Of a DNA stretch of 64,000 nucleotides, positions 22,523 to 33,817 are shown in pieces. Origin of the DNA: Lojkania enalia (taxonomy: Eukaryota; Ascomycota; Dothideomycetes; Pleosporales); contig ML986585.1 in assembly GCA_010094045.1 (NCBI GenBank), forward strand, positions 405,196 to 469,195. The letters run 5' to 3'. Positions within the stretch are counted from its first letter, which is position 1; each line of letters begins with the position of its first letter. The translations under genes and the position numbers were made by a program. Below the pieces are notes generated by a model, which had not been told where the DNA came from, did not search any database, and worked only from the letters and a program-made list of their open reading frames with translations.

Positions 22523-22845
22523 GTTGAGAAAATCGACGGGTATCACAAAAATGAACGGAAGTTTTTTTGGAAGACAAGAAGTGTAATCTTTCCTTCAACC
22601 GTTTTATAGAAGGCACGCTGGAAAAGGTGAGTCTGGCCGCCTCTGACTGTCTTCGTGAGAAGAGGCAAATGCTTTGAAATTCGGCCCGCCAAAATTTCGC
22701 CGTGAATCTGCGGGCAGCCCGGCCGATAAGCGGTACCTATCACCACGTGACCCAGCCCTATCGGAACCAGGAAACGCCGACATTAAAAGTTCACGATTGA
22801 AGTTGCAATTCAAAAGTTATCTCTTGGCCTTCAGTCTTGCGCACC
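22523..22845. promoter_or_regulatory. Bidirectional promoter NMD3 / ATP25
   Basis: 323 bases separate the two divergent ATGs. A CACGTGAC box (E-box-like, matching Cbf1/PHO4-type sites) is at 22743-22750. Shared regulation of a 60S export factor and a mitochondrial biogenesis factor is plausible but only inferred. Confidence 0.4.
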
Positions 22846-24018
22846 ATGTTGTCTTTTCCTAGAGCTGTGTCTGCAAGCCTAAGCTGCAATTGCTGTAGGC
22901 AAGCAATCATACGCTCGTTCACCGCTCAATTGCATTCGTCTTCCCTGAGTCGTTCCTATCCCCCCTGGGCATCTCGGCCGTTCACTTCAACCTCGACACC
23001 GAGGAAAGATGCCGGCTTCGAAGTCCTAAAACGCAAAGAAGACCGCACCTTAACATCATCCAATACCTCCGCCGAAACAGAAACCCCCGCTTCCGAAACT
23101 TCTAAACCAGCAAAACCATCTCCGCACCAAGCGCCCATCCCCTGGTACCTCCAACCCCAACACTCCCCCCCCCTGGCCCCCTCCAATCCGCAACCCCTCA
23201 TTCCGCAACTCCCCCCCAAATCTCCGCCCCTACTAGAAATCCTCCTCACCCACATATCCCTAAACCTCGGCCTAGACGACCTCCTCCTCCTCGACCTCCG
23301 CCACCTCGATCCGCCGCCGGCCCTCGGGTCCAATTTAATAATGATCCTCGGCACAGCGCGGAGCGAAAAGCACCTACACGTCTCCGCCGACCGGTTCTGC
23401 CGCTGGCTGCGCCGCGAGCACAACTTGCGGGCTAATGCTGCCGGGCTGCTGGGTCGGAACGAGTTGAAGATTAAGATGCGGCGGAAGGCGAAGCGCATGA
23501 AAATGCTGGCGAATGTTGGGGTTTTGGATGCAGATGCTAGTGCGAATATCGATGATGGGATACGCACGGGATGGATATGTTGTACGCTGGGAAGAGTTAG
23601 AGCACATCCTGATGATGTGAATGTGCCGGGTGCTGAGAAGGAGAACTTTGTAGGGTTCAGGGAGGTTAGTGGCGGGGTCAATGTCGTGGTACAGATGTTT
23701 ACTGAGGAGAAGAGGGCGGAGATTGATCTTGAGACGCTGTGGGGTGGTATTGTGCGGACGAGTGAGCGGGAGAATAGGAGGGTGGATAAGGAGCTTATGG
23801 AGGAGGGCGAAGAAGATGGGGATAGAGAGATAGTGCCGCAGACTTCGAGGCCGTTTGTTTATAGACCGCCTGGCGATGTACCCGGCAGTTCATCAGCGAA
23901 CCAGCCACTAAAGTTCTATAAACCGAAGTCTACGGTTGGTGATCCATTTCCCACAACCTCGAACTCGAACTCGAATAGTGCTAGGCAGTTGCGGAGATTA
24001 CATACCGTCTGTTTGTAG
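22846..24018 (+). CDS. atp25: ATP25-type mitochondrial protein, RsfS-like half only
   Basis: 390 residues from the first ATG (MLSFPRAVSASLSCNC). The N-terminus is basic and Ser-rich (RSFTAQLHSSSLSRSYPP, RPFTSTSTPRK), a matrix presequence. The RsfS/Iojap-like domain spans about residues 125-290: HISLNLGLDDLLLLDLRHLD, LIMILGTARSEKHLHVSADR, FCRWLRREHNLRANAAGLLG, then RTGWICCTLGRV and GFREVSGGVNVVVQMFTEEK. This order matches the N-terminal half of fungal ATP25, needed for assembly of the F0 ATP synthase ring. In the full-length fungal proteins I know of, a second helical (M-) domain follows; here the frame ends at RQLRRLHTVCL with nothing recognisable in the 630 bases after it. So it is either a naturally split/short form or a truncated gene. 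Confidence 0.82.
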   Translation: MLSFPRAVSASLSCNCCRQAIIRSFTAQLHSSSLSRSYPPWASRPFTSTSTPRKDAGFEVLKRKEDRTLTSSNTSAETETPASETSKPAKPSPHQAPIPWYLQPQHSPPLAPSNPQPLIPQLPPKSPPLLEILLTHISLNLGLDDLLLLDLRHLDPPPALGSNLIMILGTARSEKHLHVSADRFCRWLRREHNLRANAAGLLGRNELKIKMRRKAKRMKMLANVGVLDADASANIDDGIRTGWICCTLGRVRAHPDDVNVPGAEKENFVGFREVSGGVNVVVQMFTEEKRAEIDLETLWGGIVRTSERENRRVDKELMEEGEEDGDREIVPQTSRPFVYRPPGDVPGSSSANQPLKFYKPKSTVGDPFPTTSNSNSNSARQLRRLHTVCL

Positions 24019-24648
24019 CGGGGACACTGTAGATAGATCCTTATACCCCTATATATAGAATGTACTATACATGTATATTACATCTACTTCACCATGTAAC
24101 TTGGCCCGCTAAATTCACGCTCCCCACCATCTCTCTTCCTGCACTCTTCTCTATAGAATCCTCTCATCACATCACCATGTCAATATCAAACAACTGGTAA
24201 ACCAACATCTACTCCAACATCTATTACGCCTTTCAAAGCCTCGAAGCCCGCTTATCTGAGCAGCAAAAAGGACTATATAATCATACGCCCTCGCAAACCC
24301 GATCTAGCCATTCCGCCTTAATGCTTGGCCCGAGATTCGATATGCTACCGCTCATTCCGAGTTGAAAAAAGCCCAGTAAAAGAAGTCATGTCGAAGTCCA
24401 CCGAGAGCGCTTGAAATGACAGATCCTCGTCTCGCTTATAGTTCCACAACCCTGCTCGCAACCGTATAAATTTACATGCAGGAACCCTGGATACAAGGTT
24501 CTCAGAGCCTCTGTAACCGCTATAACCCTACCAACCTATTGATCACTCAAGTTTCATGCGCTTGAATGCCCGCCAGCCCGAGAAATCGAGCAGACAAAAA
24601 GGCATGCCTACCCAGACTCCAGGACCCGAGAAGCGCAAGCAGGAAGGT
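24019..24648. other. Convergent 3' region, no gene
   Basis: About 630 bases between ATP25 and the eIF4E-transporter-like gene. It was inspected in all frames for the missing ATP25 C-terminal domain; none was seen. AT-rich with CTATATATAG near 24050. Confidence 0.5.
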
Positions 24649-27244
24649 CTAGTACATATTGGGCGGCCGACGCGGTCCACCCGGCTGACCCGGTCCACCA
24701 AATTGCTCGAAATCCGGTCGCCCCATCATCATGCGCGGATCCTCGCCTCGCATACCCATTGGCGGCGCAAAGGGAGGTGGAGGGAAATATCCTTGAGGTG
24801 GACCCTGCGGCGGCATATTGCTTTGACCCGGGCCTTGGAATATGCCCCCAATGCTACCGCGGGGCGGGGGTATGCCTGGAGGATGTCCAAGAGGAGTGTT
24901 TCCGGCAGAGAAGGAAGGAGGCATCTGTGGACCGCCTTGGGGGCCTCCGAAACCAGGAGGCTGGCGCATAGCGGCAGGACCTCCAAAGCCTGGCGGGGGA
25001 GCAATGTTGCGTTCCTGGGGAGTTGGCGGCATTCCTGGAGTACCTCTCATATATGGCATGTCGGGAATAGGCTGGGACGGGATGCCCATGTTTGTCATTT
25101 GGCGTGGAATCTCGCTGGCTGTGTTGCGACGCTGAAGACCGGCCAACATGGGATCGTCGGGGAAGTTGCCCATAGGAAGTCGTGGATTTTTGCGCATGGC
25201 TTCCTGTTGCTGCTGTTGCATGCTCATCTCACGCATGCTCGCTTCACGAAGTTGTACCTCACGACGTTCGGCTTCCCGTCTGATCATCTCATTTTCATTG
25301 AACAGGCGTGGATCTTCAAGGAAACCTGGCGGCATGCCACCAATGCGGCCTTTAGGTTGTCCTTGGGTGCGCTGTGCAGGTTGCTCGAAGAATGGTGGTA
25401 AGTTTTGATTATCTGGACCAGGGCGCGGGAGATTCTGACCAAGCAATTGTGGAGGGGTATTACGTGTTGGTTGCTGCATAAGTGTTAAGAGGAAATCCCG
25501 CTCCCGTTGCTTTGTATCCTGGTCACGGTTTGCCTCTTCTCGAGCACGGCTATTTAAGATAGCATGTAGGTGAGCGTCTTGCGCACTGCTGTTCCGGGAA
25601 GGAGGCTGCTGGATAGGAAATTCATCTCCAGGACGGTTAGAATCTGGACGTGGAAGACCAAACTGTTCAAGTAGAGAAGAATTGGGCGACATAGCGCTAA
25701 GCCTTGCCTGAGAAGGTATATTCTCTGGGCCTGATGGCCGAGGAGCAAGAATATTCTCCAGTATGTTCTGCTGTTCGACTGTCCTAGGAGCCTGCTGGCG
25801 GGTCTGCGTTTTAGGCTCAGGAGCGTCTTCACCCAGCGCCTGATGTTGTGGCTCCAGAGAAATGCCACCTTGTCTAGCGCCATTCATGGATTGAGGCATC
25901 GCTGGCTGGGGACCCTGAGTGGGGGCAATACTAGCTCCGCCAAGCATCTGCAAGATGCGCTGAAAGCCCTCCTTGTCCTCTTGATTAGACCCATTGGTGT
26001 CTAGACCTGGTGACGCGGAGGTTGGCGCTGCTGGCTGGCTTAAGATGGCTGGGTCTTCAGGCTTAGCGAACATGTTGGCGAACTTGGATTTGTGTTTTTG
26101 TTTTGGCTTTGGTGCTGTTTCCGGAGCACTCCCATCCGCAATTTTGTCCTTGCCCCAGTTGCCAAAGAGAAGTCCCTGGGGTTGTTCCAAGGGCGTGGAC
26201 AGCTTTGACGGAGGAATCGGAGAGAACATGGACGGAATAGGCTGCTCTGGAGTTAGGGCTTGCTCTGTCTTCGGCTCTTCCTTCTCTTCTACGGCTGTAT
26301 CCTTCGCCTTCATCGATTCTTTCCACTTCTGGAAGTCTTCTTGCGTCTTCGCCTGCTTCTTCTCCGAGCCAGCGCGCGTGTCCATCCATTCTGGATCCTC
26401 TTCTACCCTACCGGCTCCTCTATTCCAGTCCCGATCTTTGTCACGGTCTCGGTCGCGTTCCCTGTCTCGCCAGCCCCCTTGGCCAGCTCCTGAGAATCGA
26501 CTACCTTCCCCTTCTTTAGCATTTATATCATCTCTACGGCTCCACCGCTCAAACTTATCGCGGCCAGTGCCAGTGCGACGAGTTGGACCGTCGCTAGCGT
26601 CGCCTTCACCATCTTTCGAATGCCTCTCCCTATCTCTGTCGCTGCTACGGCCAAAGCCGCGGTCAAAGTCATCCTGGCCCAAGCTCTTGCGGGATTTCAC
26701 GTTTGTCCATCCCTCTCCATCTTCCCTTGGTGCTCGTCGTCCATTCGTGAAGCTAGTTTTCTCACGGTTGCGATCGGTGTCGCGATCTCGTGTCCATCGG
26801 TCGCGAGTCGGAAACCGGTCACCCAGTTCGCCCTCGACCGGGTTTGTTGAGCGCTTCTCCGCATTATCAGAGGCTTTTGTGACGCGAGAAGCAGATGTGA
26901 ACGATAATTTCGGCGGGCCAAGGACTGTATCATCGGGTTCTGTGATTGAATTTTTCGGTTAAGAGTTCAAGTGGTTGAGCAGGCAGGTTTGACTTACGAG
27001 CGCTAGACCGTCTGCCAAAGTGACCCATGCCAGCATTGATTAGCAGAGGCCGTTCACGATTCTCCCCGGTAGTTGTGTCGTCTCGTAGGCCAGAGCGCCG
27101 GCGATTGGCATTGTTGTTATTGCTATTTTGCTCAGCTGGCACTTCCATCCACTGCTCGATTGATGGAAGTCCATCTGGCTTTTGTACAAGCGGAGAGTTC
27201 CGCAAGTACTGTAGCTGATCTATTGAATATGGTTGGCCTCTCAT
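24649..27244 (-). CDS. eIF4E-transporter (4E-T)-like translational regulator
   Basis: Exons 27244-26998 and 26939-24649 on the minus strand give 845 residues. The N-terminus is MRGQPYSIDQLQYLRNSPLV, where YSIDQLQ resembles the eIF4E-binding motif YxxxxL-phi and the following PDGLPSIEQWMEVP is the pattern of fungal 4E-T proteins. Next come GELGDRFPTRDRWTRDRDTD and FDRGFGRSSDRDRERHSKDG, Arg/Asp-rich segments of the eIF4E transporter domain. The rest is low-complexity: Gln/Pro-rich (APRTVEQQNILENILAPRPS), a MSMQQQQQEAM run, and a Gly/Pro/Met-rich tail (PPGFGGPAAMRQPPGFGG). Such proteins bind eIF4E and move it to P-bodies to silence mRNA. The YxxxxL-phi position has Gln where a hydrophobic residue is usual, so binding needs testing. 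Family assignment is by pattern, fairly sure. Confidence 0.75.
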
Positions 27245-28329
27245 GGTGAGATTTGTGTGTCGAAAATAATTGAGGTGGGGAAAGAGGGGTACGTGTGCTT
27301 CGAGGCGACGAAAGTGATGGTGGCGTGGAGGGCCGCGCAACTGCCTGTAGTGGCTGCCTTCGCGGCCGGCCGCCTAGAGGAGAAAGGTTCCAATATGCGC
27401 GCTGTTAAATAGTATCTGCTTTGTGGCTGTACAGTTGAAACGTTTTGGCGATCAATGTGCGTGACAGAGGGACAAGATGAGTTCAAATTGTGAGCTCCGC
27501 GCTGTTTTGAAAGTTAGTTAAAATCGCAATAGTACATGTTCCCTAATTCGAGGTGGAGCGTGGGCGTGGAGGGTGGAAGGGCATGCTATACCTGAGCACC
27601 CTTGTGGGCGGAGTGGAATGTGGAGAAAGTAGGCGACGACGAAGGTGAAGTTCATGCGACCGCGAGCGTGGAAACGCGAAATCGTTGATTTGGATATTGG
27701 AGCGCGTTGGTTTGGGGTAGGACTGATATTGATGGAATACAGTGGTGTCGTGGGGATCAAGTGTTTTGTCTGGTTGCAGCTCAATCGTCGTCGGGCTCGC
27801 TATGCAGCTGTTGCGCTGCAGCCTCTTGGCGCTTGGGGCGACCCACCAGGCCGGGTTATCCCCGACAGTCACGCCAGTAGTGACAACGGGCAGAACGGGC
27901 TGCCCTGCATCCGACCTCACTCGCATACGCATACTCGATCATCAAGAATGCAGGAAGACGCGGAGAGTAGGGGAGCTAATGAGTTGCGCTCCTCTCCAGC
28001 AATTACGCAAATGCTACGCTCATTTCATAATCGACGGCCTTGTGCCTATTTGAATATATGCATGTACCTATGTAATCGTATTTAACTACGTTGTTAGGTA
28101 GCACGTTCTCTCGCGTTCCTAGCCATTCCAAAGACGAAGCCACACCGTCTCTCCAACGTGGCAACCAGCCAACGTGGCGGTCATGCTCTTCTTTTGCTCC
28201 GTCTGCGCCGTACATGTATCGTAGGTAGGGCAGATGCCTCCATGAACCGCAATTAGATAGAAGAAAAGTCTACCTACATTGGCAAGATAACGCTAGGAGT
28301 GAGAAATCCGAATATGTCGACAAACAATT
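27245..28329. other. Intergenic region, no supported gene
   Basis: About 1.1 kb between the 4E-T start and the 3' end of URB1. Overlapping frames at 27518-28085 on both strands have no recognisable motif. Nothing is supported. Confidence 0.5.
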
Positions 28330-31300
28330 CTAATTACACTTTACCAAGGATGCAATGCTGTCGGCGGCCAAACCGCTACTCCATTCATCCACCTTCTCTC
28401 TATCGCATGTTTCATAGAGCCGCGATGCCAATACCTTCAGCATCTTGCGTCTATGATCGTTGTTATCCAGCCTTATTTGAATCCAGGCAATAAGTCCGCA
28501 ACGAGTAACGAGGGTCGTACTACCTCCAACAGCTGCTGCACGGAAAAGAAGTCTAACAATTTTCTCCTTGGCCGAGATTGAGCATGAAGTGGACGCGTAG
28601 TGTGAAAGTAGTTTTTCGAATATGTTCCTGGTCCTGAAGATTTCCATATCCGTTGGCGTCCGGAGGGAGTCAATCACATAATCCAGGTACCAGTCAACTT
28701 GTTTGTGATACAAACTGTCTTGCTCTGGCGCGCTGACGACGAGTGCCCGGTAGAAGTGGCGTGGAAGGTTGGCAATCTGCCAAGTCGGTCCCTTTATCAA
28801 GAATTCATTGATCTTTGGAAACAGAAAGTGGGCCGGATCGGTTAAGACGTGCACAGCGCGAGCAGCGAACACGCCGCCGACGTAAGGGAAAGGTTCAGAA
28901 TCCAGCGTAGATCCCGTTGTTTCCAAAATTGCTCCTAGCAGAAGTCTGATTTGTAGCAAGTCGGCATTATCACTTGCCTAGGAAAGGTTAGCATAGGAAA
29001 CTAGCCAGTGAATATTGAGACTTGCTTCTATCTTTGCCACAAGCTGGCGGATGTTCATGGCAGCTTGTAGGCGAATTTCGGCATGTTTCGAGCAGAGACA
29101 TAATACCAAATCTCCAACGTCTCCATCCTCAATGCTCTCCTCAATGTCCTTTCTTCTCCATCGATTGAGGCCCGCATGCTTCTCGTCTTCCTCTGGGGGA
29201 AGTTCGAGATTTGCTGCGGGCTCCTGCTTAGACAGTTGTTTCGTATTGGTGGGCGGTATTGGTGAGACACTAGACCGTTCAGAACCACTAAAGTCTGCGC
29301 CGGTTGCCATCTTTAGCGCTTGTTTTGCTTGTTCTTTGTTCATTTTCCAGAGGAAAGAATCATTCAAGACTCGCTGATATGCTACATCAGCCGAAGCAAC
29401 TAAAGAGTCACGAACAGGCTCAAGCACTATGTCATCCTCCCCGACAAGTTTCATTAGGTAGAGAAGCTTCGACAGCCACTGAGCCAGAGGCTCCGCCGGA
29501 TTTCCTTTTTCAGATTTCCCGCCTTTGAAAGGCCACTGCTCAATAAATGTCATTAACAATGGGCTTATGGGTCCAGCTGAATCTGGGCGCGATGAACGAG
29601 CACGGAAAGTATCGAGATGGTCGAAATATTTGATAGGTGCTTTTACGAAGCGGGCGCAGCAATCGTCAAGGAATTCTAGTACCTGAGGTGCCGCGGATGA
29701 CGAACCGCAAGGCGTGCCGAGACTCGCAATCAGCGTTTCTAGAGCGTTAGGGTGAGTGCTCATCTGGAGCATTTCGTGGTCATCCAAAATAGCGACTAAA
29801 AGCGTCTTGATCCCGTTATAAAGTTCTCCTTCGGTGTGTGATGCGACGAGCTTGAGTAAGGTCATGAAAGGCGAATACTGCAAGGATTCTGCAAATGTTA
29901 GCATTTGTTACGCAAGGACTGTATCTTCCTCACTATGCTTCTGCCACCAACGCACATCAGTAGAGCGCCTAGCAATCTGTATCCAATGTTCTAGTTCCAT
30001 GGTCCGGAAAGCTCTGTCCTCGGGTGATGTTGCCGGCTTGTCAGCGTTTAGTAGAGCAGTGCAAAGGGGAATGGAGACATCAAATTTCTCCTGCAGCGCA
30101 AATTGTGGAGTGACCTCGTAGTATAACCTAAGAAGCCTTGCGATAGTTTCGCGCATCATACCCTTTTGAAAAGATAGACGCTGAAATGCTTTAATGACAA
30201 CTTTCACCTGTGGACACCGTCGACAAAACTCAACAATCAGATGCTTTGATGCTTGCTGCCAAGCTGGTATTGATGTATGTGAGGAGGCTTCGTGGAATTG
30301 CTGCAGTATCGCTCGGAGTTTGTGGAATGCGACGATGAGAACTCGAATGGCAATGAGATTGACTAGGTCTGCGCCATGATTCAAGCACCTCGTCAAAACC
30401 TGCCGGTTTAGCGGTTGAGGCAGGACATGTTGGATAACCGCTAAAACTGGTGGCGGAAATTTGCGGTATCCTCTTCTTGCTCCAAGGAACTGAGGTACGG
30501 GGAGCTCAATTGTCTGATACAAGAAGGAAGAATAGCCCATCCAAGTAGATGTGAGATTCGGATCGTAATGAAACGCTTCTTTGTGAAGAAAGTAATCGGT
30601 TACGAGCTCCGGGCAAGCTTTAAAGATGGCAATGGCTAATTCTTGGTGCATAGTATTTGCATATGGTTTAAGGGAGCGAACAAATTCTCCGAGTATTACG
30701 TTGCGTACGCGGCCTCTGAATTCGAAACTCTCATTTGTGGTCAATGTAATTTCTGCCATATCTTCGACGGTGTCCTCCATAATCATATTTCCATCGTCAT
30801 TATTAAAAAATGGATAAAAGCCATCGGACGGCAACATCACACCATACTCTGGAGAGGTGCACACCAGGTGTAAGAACTCATGAACGGCTACTTCGGGAGA
30901 TTTGTTGCCTTCTAATTGCGACTCTTCCGCCGACTGATACCAGTAGAGAGCCGATATCTTGGAGAGAGCCTTGCCGCTGAGAAGACGACTCTTAGTGGGT
31001 CGAGAAATAGTTTTGTCCTTGAAAACATGGTTCGTTAAGACGTCCAAAATCTCCAGAATGAGGAAAGGCGGATCAGATGACAGATGGTCAAAGACGGCGC
31101 GAATGATGTTCACATTTTCAAGGATGTCGGATTTCGCACGCTCATCCTGATATTTGAGATGGGTGAGGAAGTATCGGATTGCGTTGGTACGAATACTGGG
31201 TTTTCGCTGCTCGAGAGTAGAGTCTCTCTTTGAGTCCCTCCATAATCCGATGTTCTTGGCAAGAATCTTTGGTTCTAGAGTGAAATCTTTCTTCATATAG

Positions 31301-31972
31301 ACAGTCCTAGCGTGTGCCCCTTCGTATAAACGTGTAATTTCGGTAAGCAGTCGTAATATTGGCGAGATAACGGCTTCTTTTCCAGGGGGGCCGGACAAGC
31401 TGCGATTCAAGCGACGAACGAGTGAGGGATGTAGAACTGCCTTGGAAAGAAGCGTAGCATATTCAGCGAACTCGGGGTAGGCAGAGAAGACCTTGAACAA
31501 GAGAGCGAGGTTTGAGGTGATCTGGGTAAGTAAGGCGTCAAAGTTCGTCTCAGCCGCAAACTCCCAACCTTGGGTAAGATTGGACAAAAACCCGGACTCT
31601 TTATCATCGCATCTTTCTCTTTTCTGGGTGTCAAGGTATTCGCGCAGGATAGCTCGTTTGCGGGGCAAGTCATGCTCGTCGGCGGAGTAGAGGATCGAGT
31701 CCAGGAAGGTTTTGAGCAGGTTGAGGCCTGAAAGGGTTTAGAAGAAGTGAAACAGGGTGCCAATTGACATACATACCACTTCGGAAACCGGTGGCATTGC
31801 CTTGCTCGAAGACAAGGGCTGTCTGAAGCTGGTGCGCCGAGTTCACCTCAACCGCGGCGACCCTGGTGGGTGCAGGATTGTGCTCCAAAGAGTCCGAACT
31901 CCTTTGTCGCTTCGGCTGTCGCACATCGTACACAGCCTTTGGATTGGCCTCAGAGGCGGTTCGTTTCGCCAT
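28330..31972 (-). CDS. urb1: URB1/NPA1 nucleolar pre-60S assembly factor
   Basis: Scaffold needed for early 60S ribosome assembly in the nucleolus. Minus-strand exons 31972-31777, 31727-29934, 29888-29026 and 28977-28330 give 1166 residues. It starts MAKRTASEANPKAVYDVRQP, then NATGFRSGLNLLKTFLDSIL, which opens the Npa1 domain. The helical repeat body has RAILREYLDTQKRE, LSKAVLHPSLVRRLNRSLSG, KPSIRTNAIRYFLTHLKYQD and VFDHLSSDPPFLILEILDVL. Later segments include CFKACPELVTDYFLHKEAF-like helices and, in exon 3, SPFMTLLKLVASHTEG and EFLDDCCARFVKAP. Intron 2 is only 45 nt (GTGAGG...CTAACATTTGCAG). Intron 3 is of GC-AG type (GCAAGT...CTAACCTTTCCTAG); no GT donor keeps the frame. Yeast URB1 is longer, but filamentous-fungal forms of about this length fit my recollection. 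Confidence 0.9.
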
Positions 31973-33817
31973 GGCTCAAGGCCAGGTCTACAGTCGTGGG
32001 TGCTTTTGCATGTATCGTGTATTTCTCGGTGAAGTTGGCGGGACCAGAAATTTTGGACTGGGGTACCCCTGTGGACAAATATCCTCCGATTGGTGGGGGC
32101 GGAGCTATTGTTCGCCTGAGGGCCCACGCCGCGCCTCACTTCTACACTCCTCACGTCTAGTTAGCATTTATTCGCGCGTGAATGTGTGTAACCCTACATT
32201 TTGTTCAGGCAGGCATCGTAGATTTTAGAATAAGGAAATCATCCCCTTTCGCTCAGCGGCGGGCTCGGAAGAGATTTTGACTGTGTATTCTGCGCTGTCA
32301 TTAGCAACTTCTGGTACAACTAAGCCGATAATATTATTCTCGTCACTCGGTTCATGTGAAAAATTTTATGCTTTATATTAAATTTTGTCAAATCCGCTTC
32401 ACACTGTTTCTCTCCGTCTTCTAGTGGTCAAACGTCTCTCAATTTCCATGGTCTTATCCAGTTCTGTACAGTGGGAGACTCTTCTTTACCTCGTAATATG
32501 TAACCGTGACCGAGTCTTTGACGGAATACATGAGGACCATCGATTCGCGGAAGACGCGTTCTGCAATGGGAAGTACAGAAAGGGGGGGGTGAGGGATGGG
32601 GGTGGAAATAAAATATGTACTCCAATATGTATAGGTCGAACTCAGTGAGCAAAAAAGCAAACTAAAAAAGAAATATTACAAAACCCCTCTCCACGAGCTG
32701 TGGCCGGAAACTACTGGTAAGGGTACGGAAGACAGATTTTTATAGCAACCCCGCGACGCAAACCGGCCGCTAGACCAGCTGGTTCCAATATTAAATATGC
32801 TCCCCAGTATTATTAATAAAGATCCAAAAGTTGTTTTGCGGAAGTTCGGACAGAAAGGGCGGTGACTCGCAGATGTGTATGCCCGTCGCTCAGGTGCTCA
32901 CACTTTCACCTCTGCCCTCACTTTCGCCTTTATTTTCCTAGCTCCCACATGGCGGACCATTGGAGCGGAATATGTTGGACCTGGCGCCATGAGTACTTGG
33001 GTGGGTGGTCGCTGTATCGTTATCAGCATTTTGAAGTAGACAGGAGGCTTGAGAGTTTTGTTGGATAAAATATTCACTATCACACTTGCCCGCATCCACC
33101 AATCCAATCAATTGTCCAGAAAGGCCGTGCCCAAATATTACTTCATGATCATACCGCATCTTAAATCTTGCTCACGGCTGCTTCTCCTCGAACTTGAAAG
33201 TTACTTTATATCAGGGGGTGGACTCTGCTAAGCTGGTACGGAGATCGCAGATGACAATGGCAATGAAACTCATTGGTCAAGAAGGGGTTCTAATGAGGCA
33301 AAATCACGATTTTCAATTGTACATAGAGTGAGCGATGGTATAGTAGTGAGAGAAGAATTTCCCATAGAAGTTAGCTCCTCAGTGAAGGGATAGATATATT
33401 GTCGCGTATCAGGGAGCATCAATTGCTGAGGCAAATATTGATGTATTAAAGGAGGGTAAATGGCCTGCCTCGCTAGAAGCTGGCAATGGCGAGACTATAT
33501 AGGCCTGAAAACAGACCGACTATAATAGGATAGTAGAAACATGTGACATATACGGGTATATGAGGAAGGAAAATGCCGGGGGATGATTGAGATTTCGAAA
33601 ATTGCCCACCGCTCTTTTGCCCATGGTCCTTATTCACTAAGTCATTCAAGCTGTTTGGCAGGAGGAAACGATCTGAAGTTGATTTTATCTTGTGTAGGTG
33701 ATCTGTTCCACGATTACTGTTCATAGTAAAATATTCTCCGCAGTCACCAATTACCGTTGGCCTCGTTGGGAAGGTCCTGCTCCCACTCTATAATTCCATC
33801 AATTATCTAAGGCCTTG
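31973..33817. other. Intergenic region with one dispersed-repeat copy
   Basis: About 1.85 kb. Short frames around 31757-33231 show no motif. It contains a G run near 32580-32588 and the 148-bp dispersed repeat at 33401-33548 described separately. AT-rich from about 32640. Confidence 0.5.
33401..33548 (+). repeat. Dispersed repeat copy A (tail fragment of a decayed gene)
   Basis: 148 bases matching 58021-58169 at about 94 percent by eye, with mostly G/A and C/T differences and one single-base length difference. The first 102 bases translate in one frame as VAYQGASIAEANIDVLKEGK followed by about 13 residues and a TAG, the same C-terminus as the decayed gene at 57-58 kb. The last 46 bases are shared 3' flank. 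The copy starts and ends abruptly, with unrelated sequence on both sides. Confidence 0.85.

Noticed and set aside
22956..23681. Minus-strand frame of 241 codons
   Set aside because: Antisense to the RsfS-like domain of ATP25, which has clear family motifs on the plus strand.
25994..26962. Plus-strand frame of 322 codons
   Set aside because: Antisense to the eIF4E-transporter-like gene and spans its intron; Ser/Arg/Pro-rich shadow of the low-complexity minus-strand protein.
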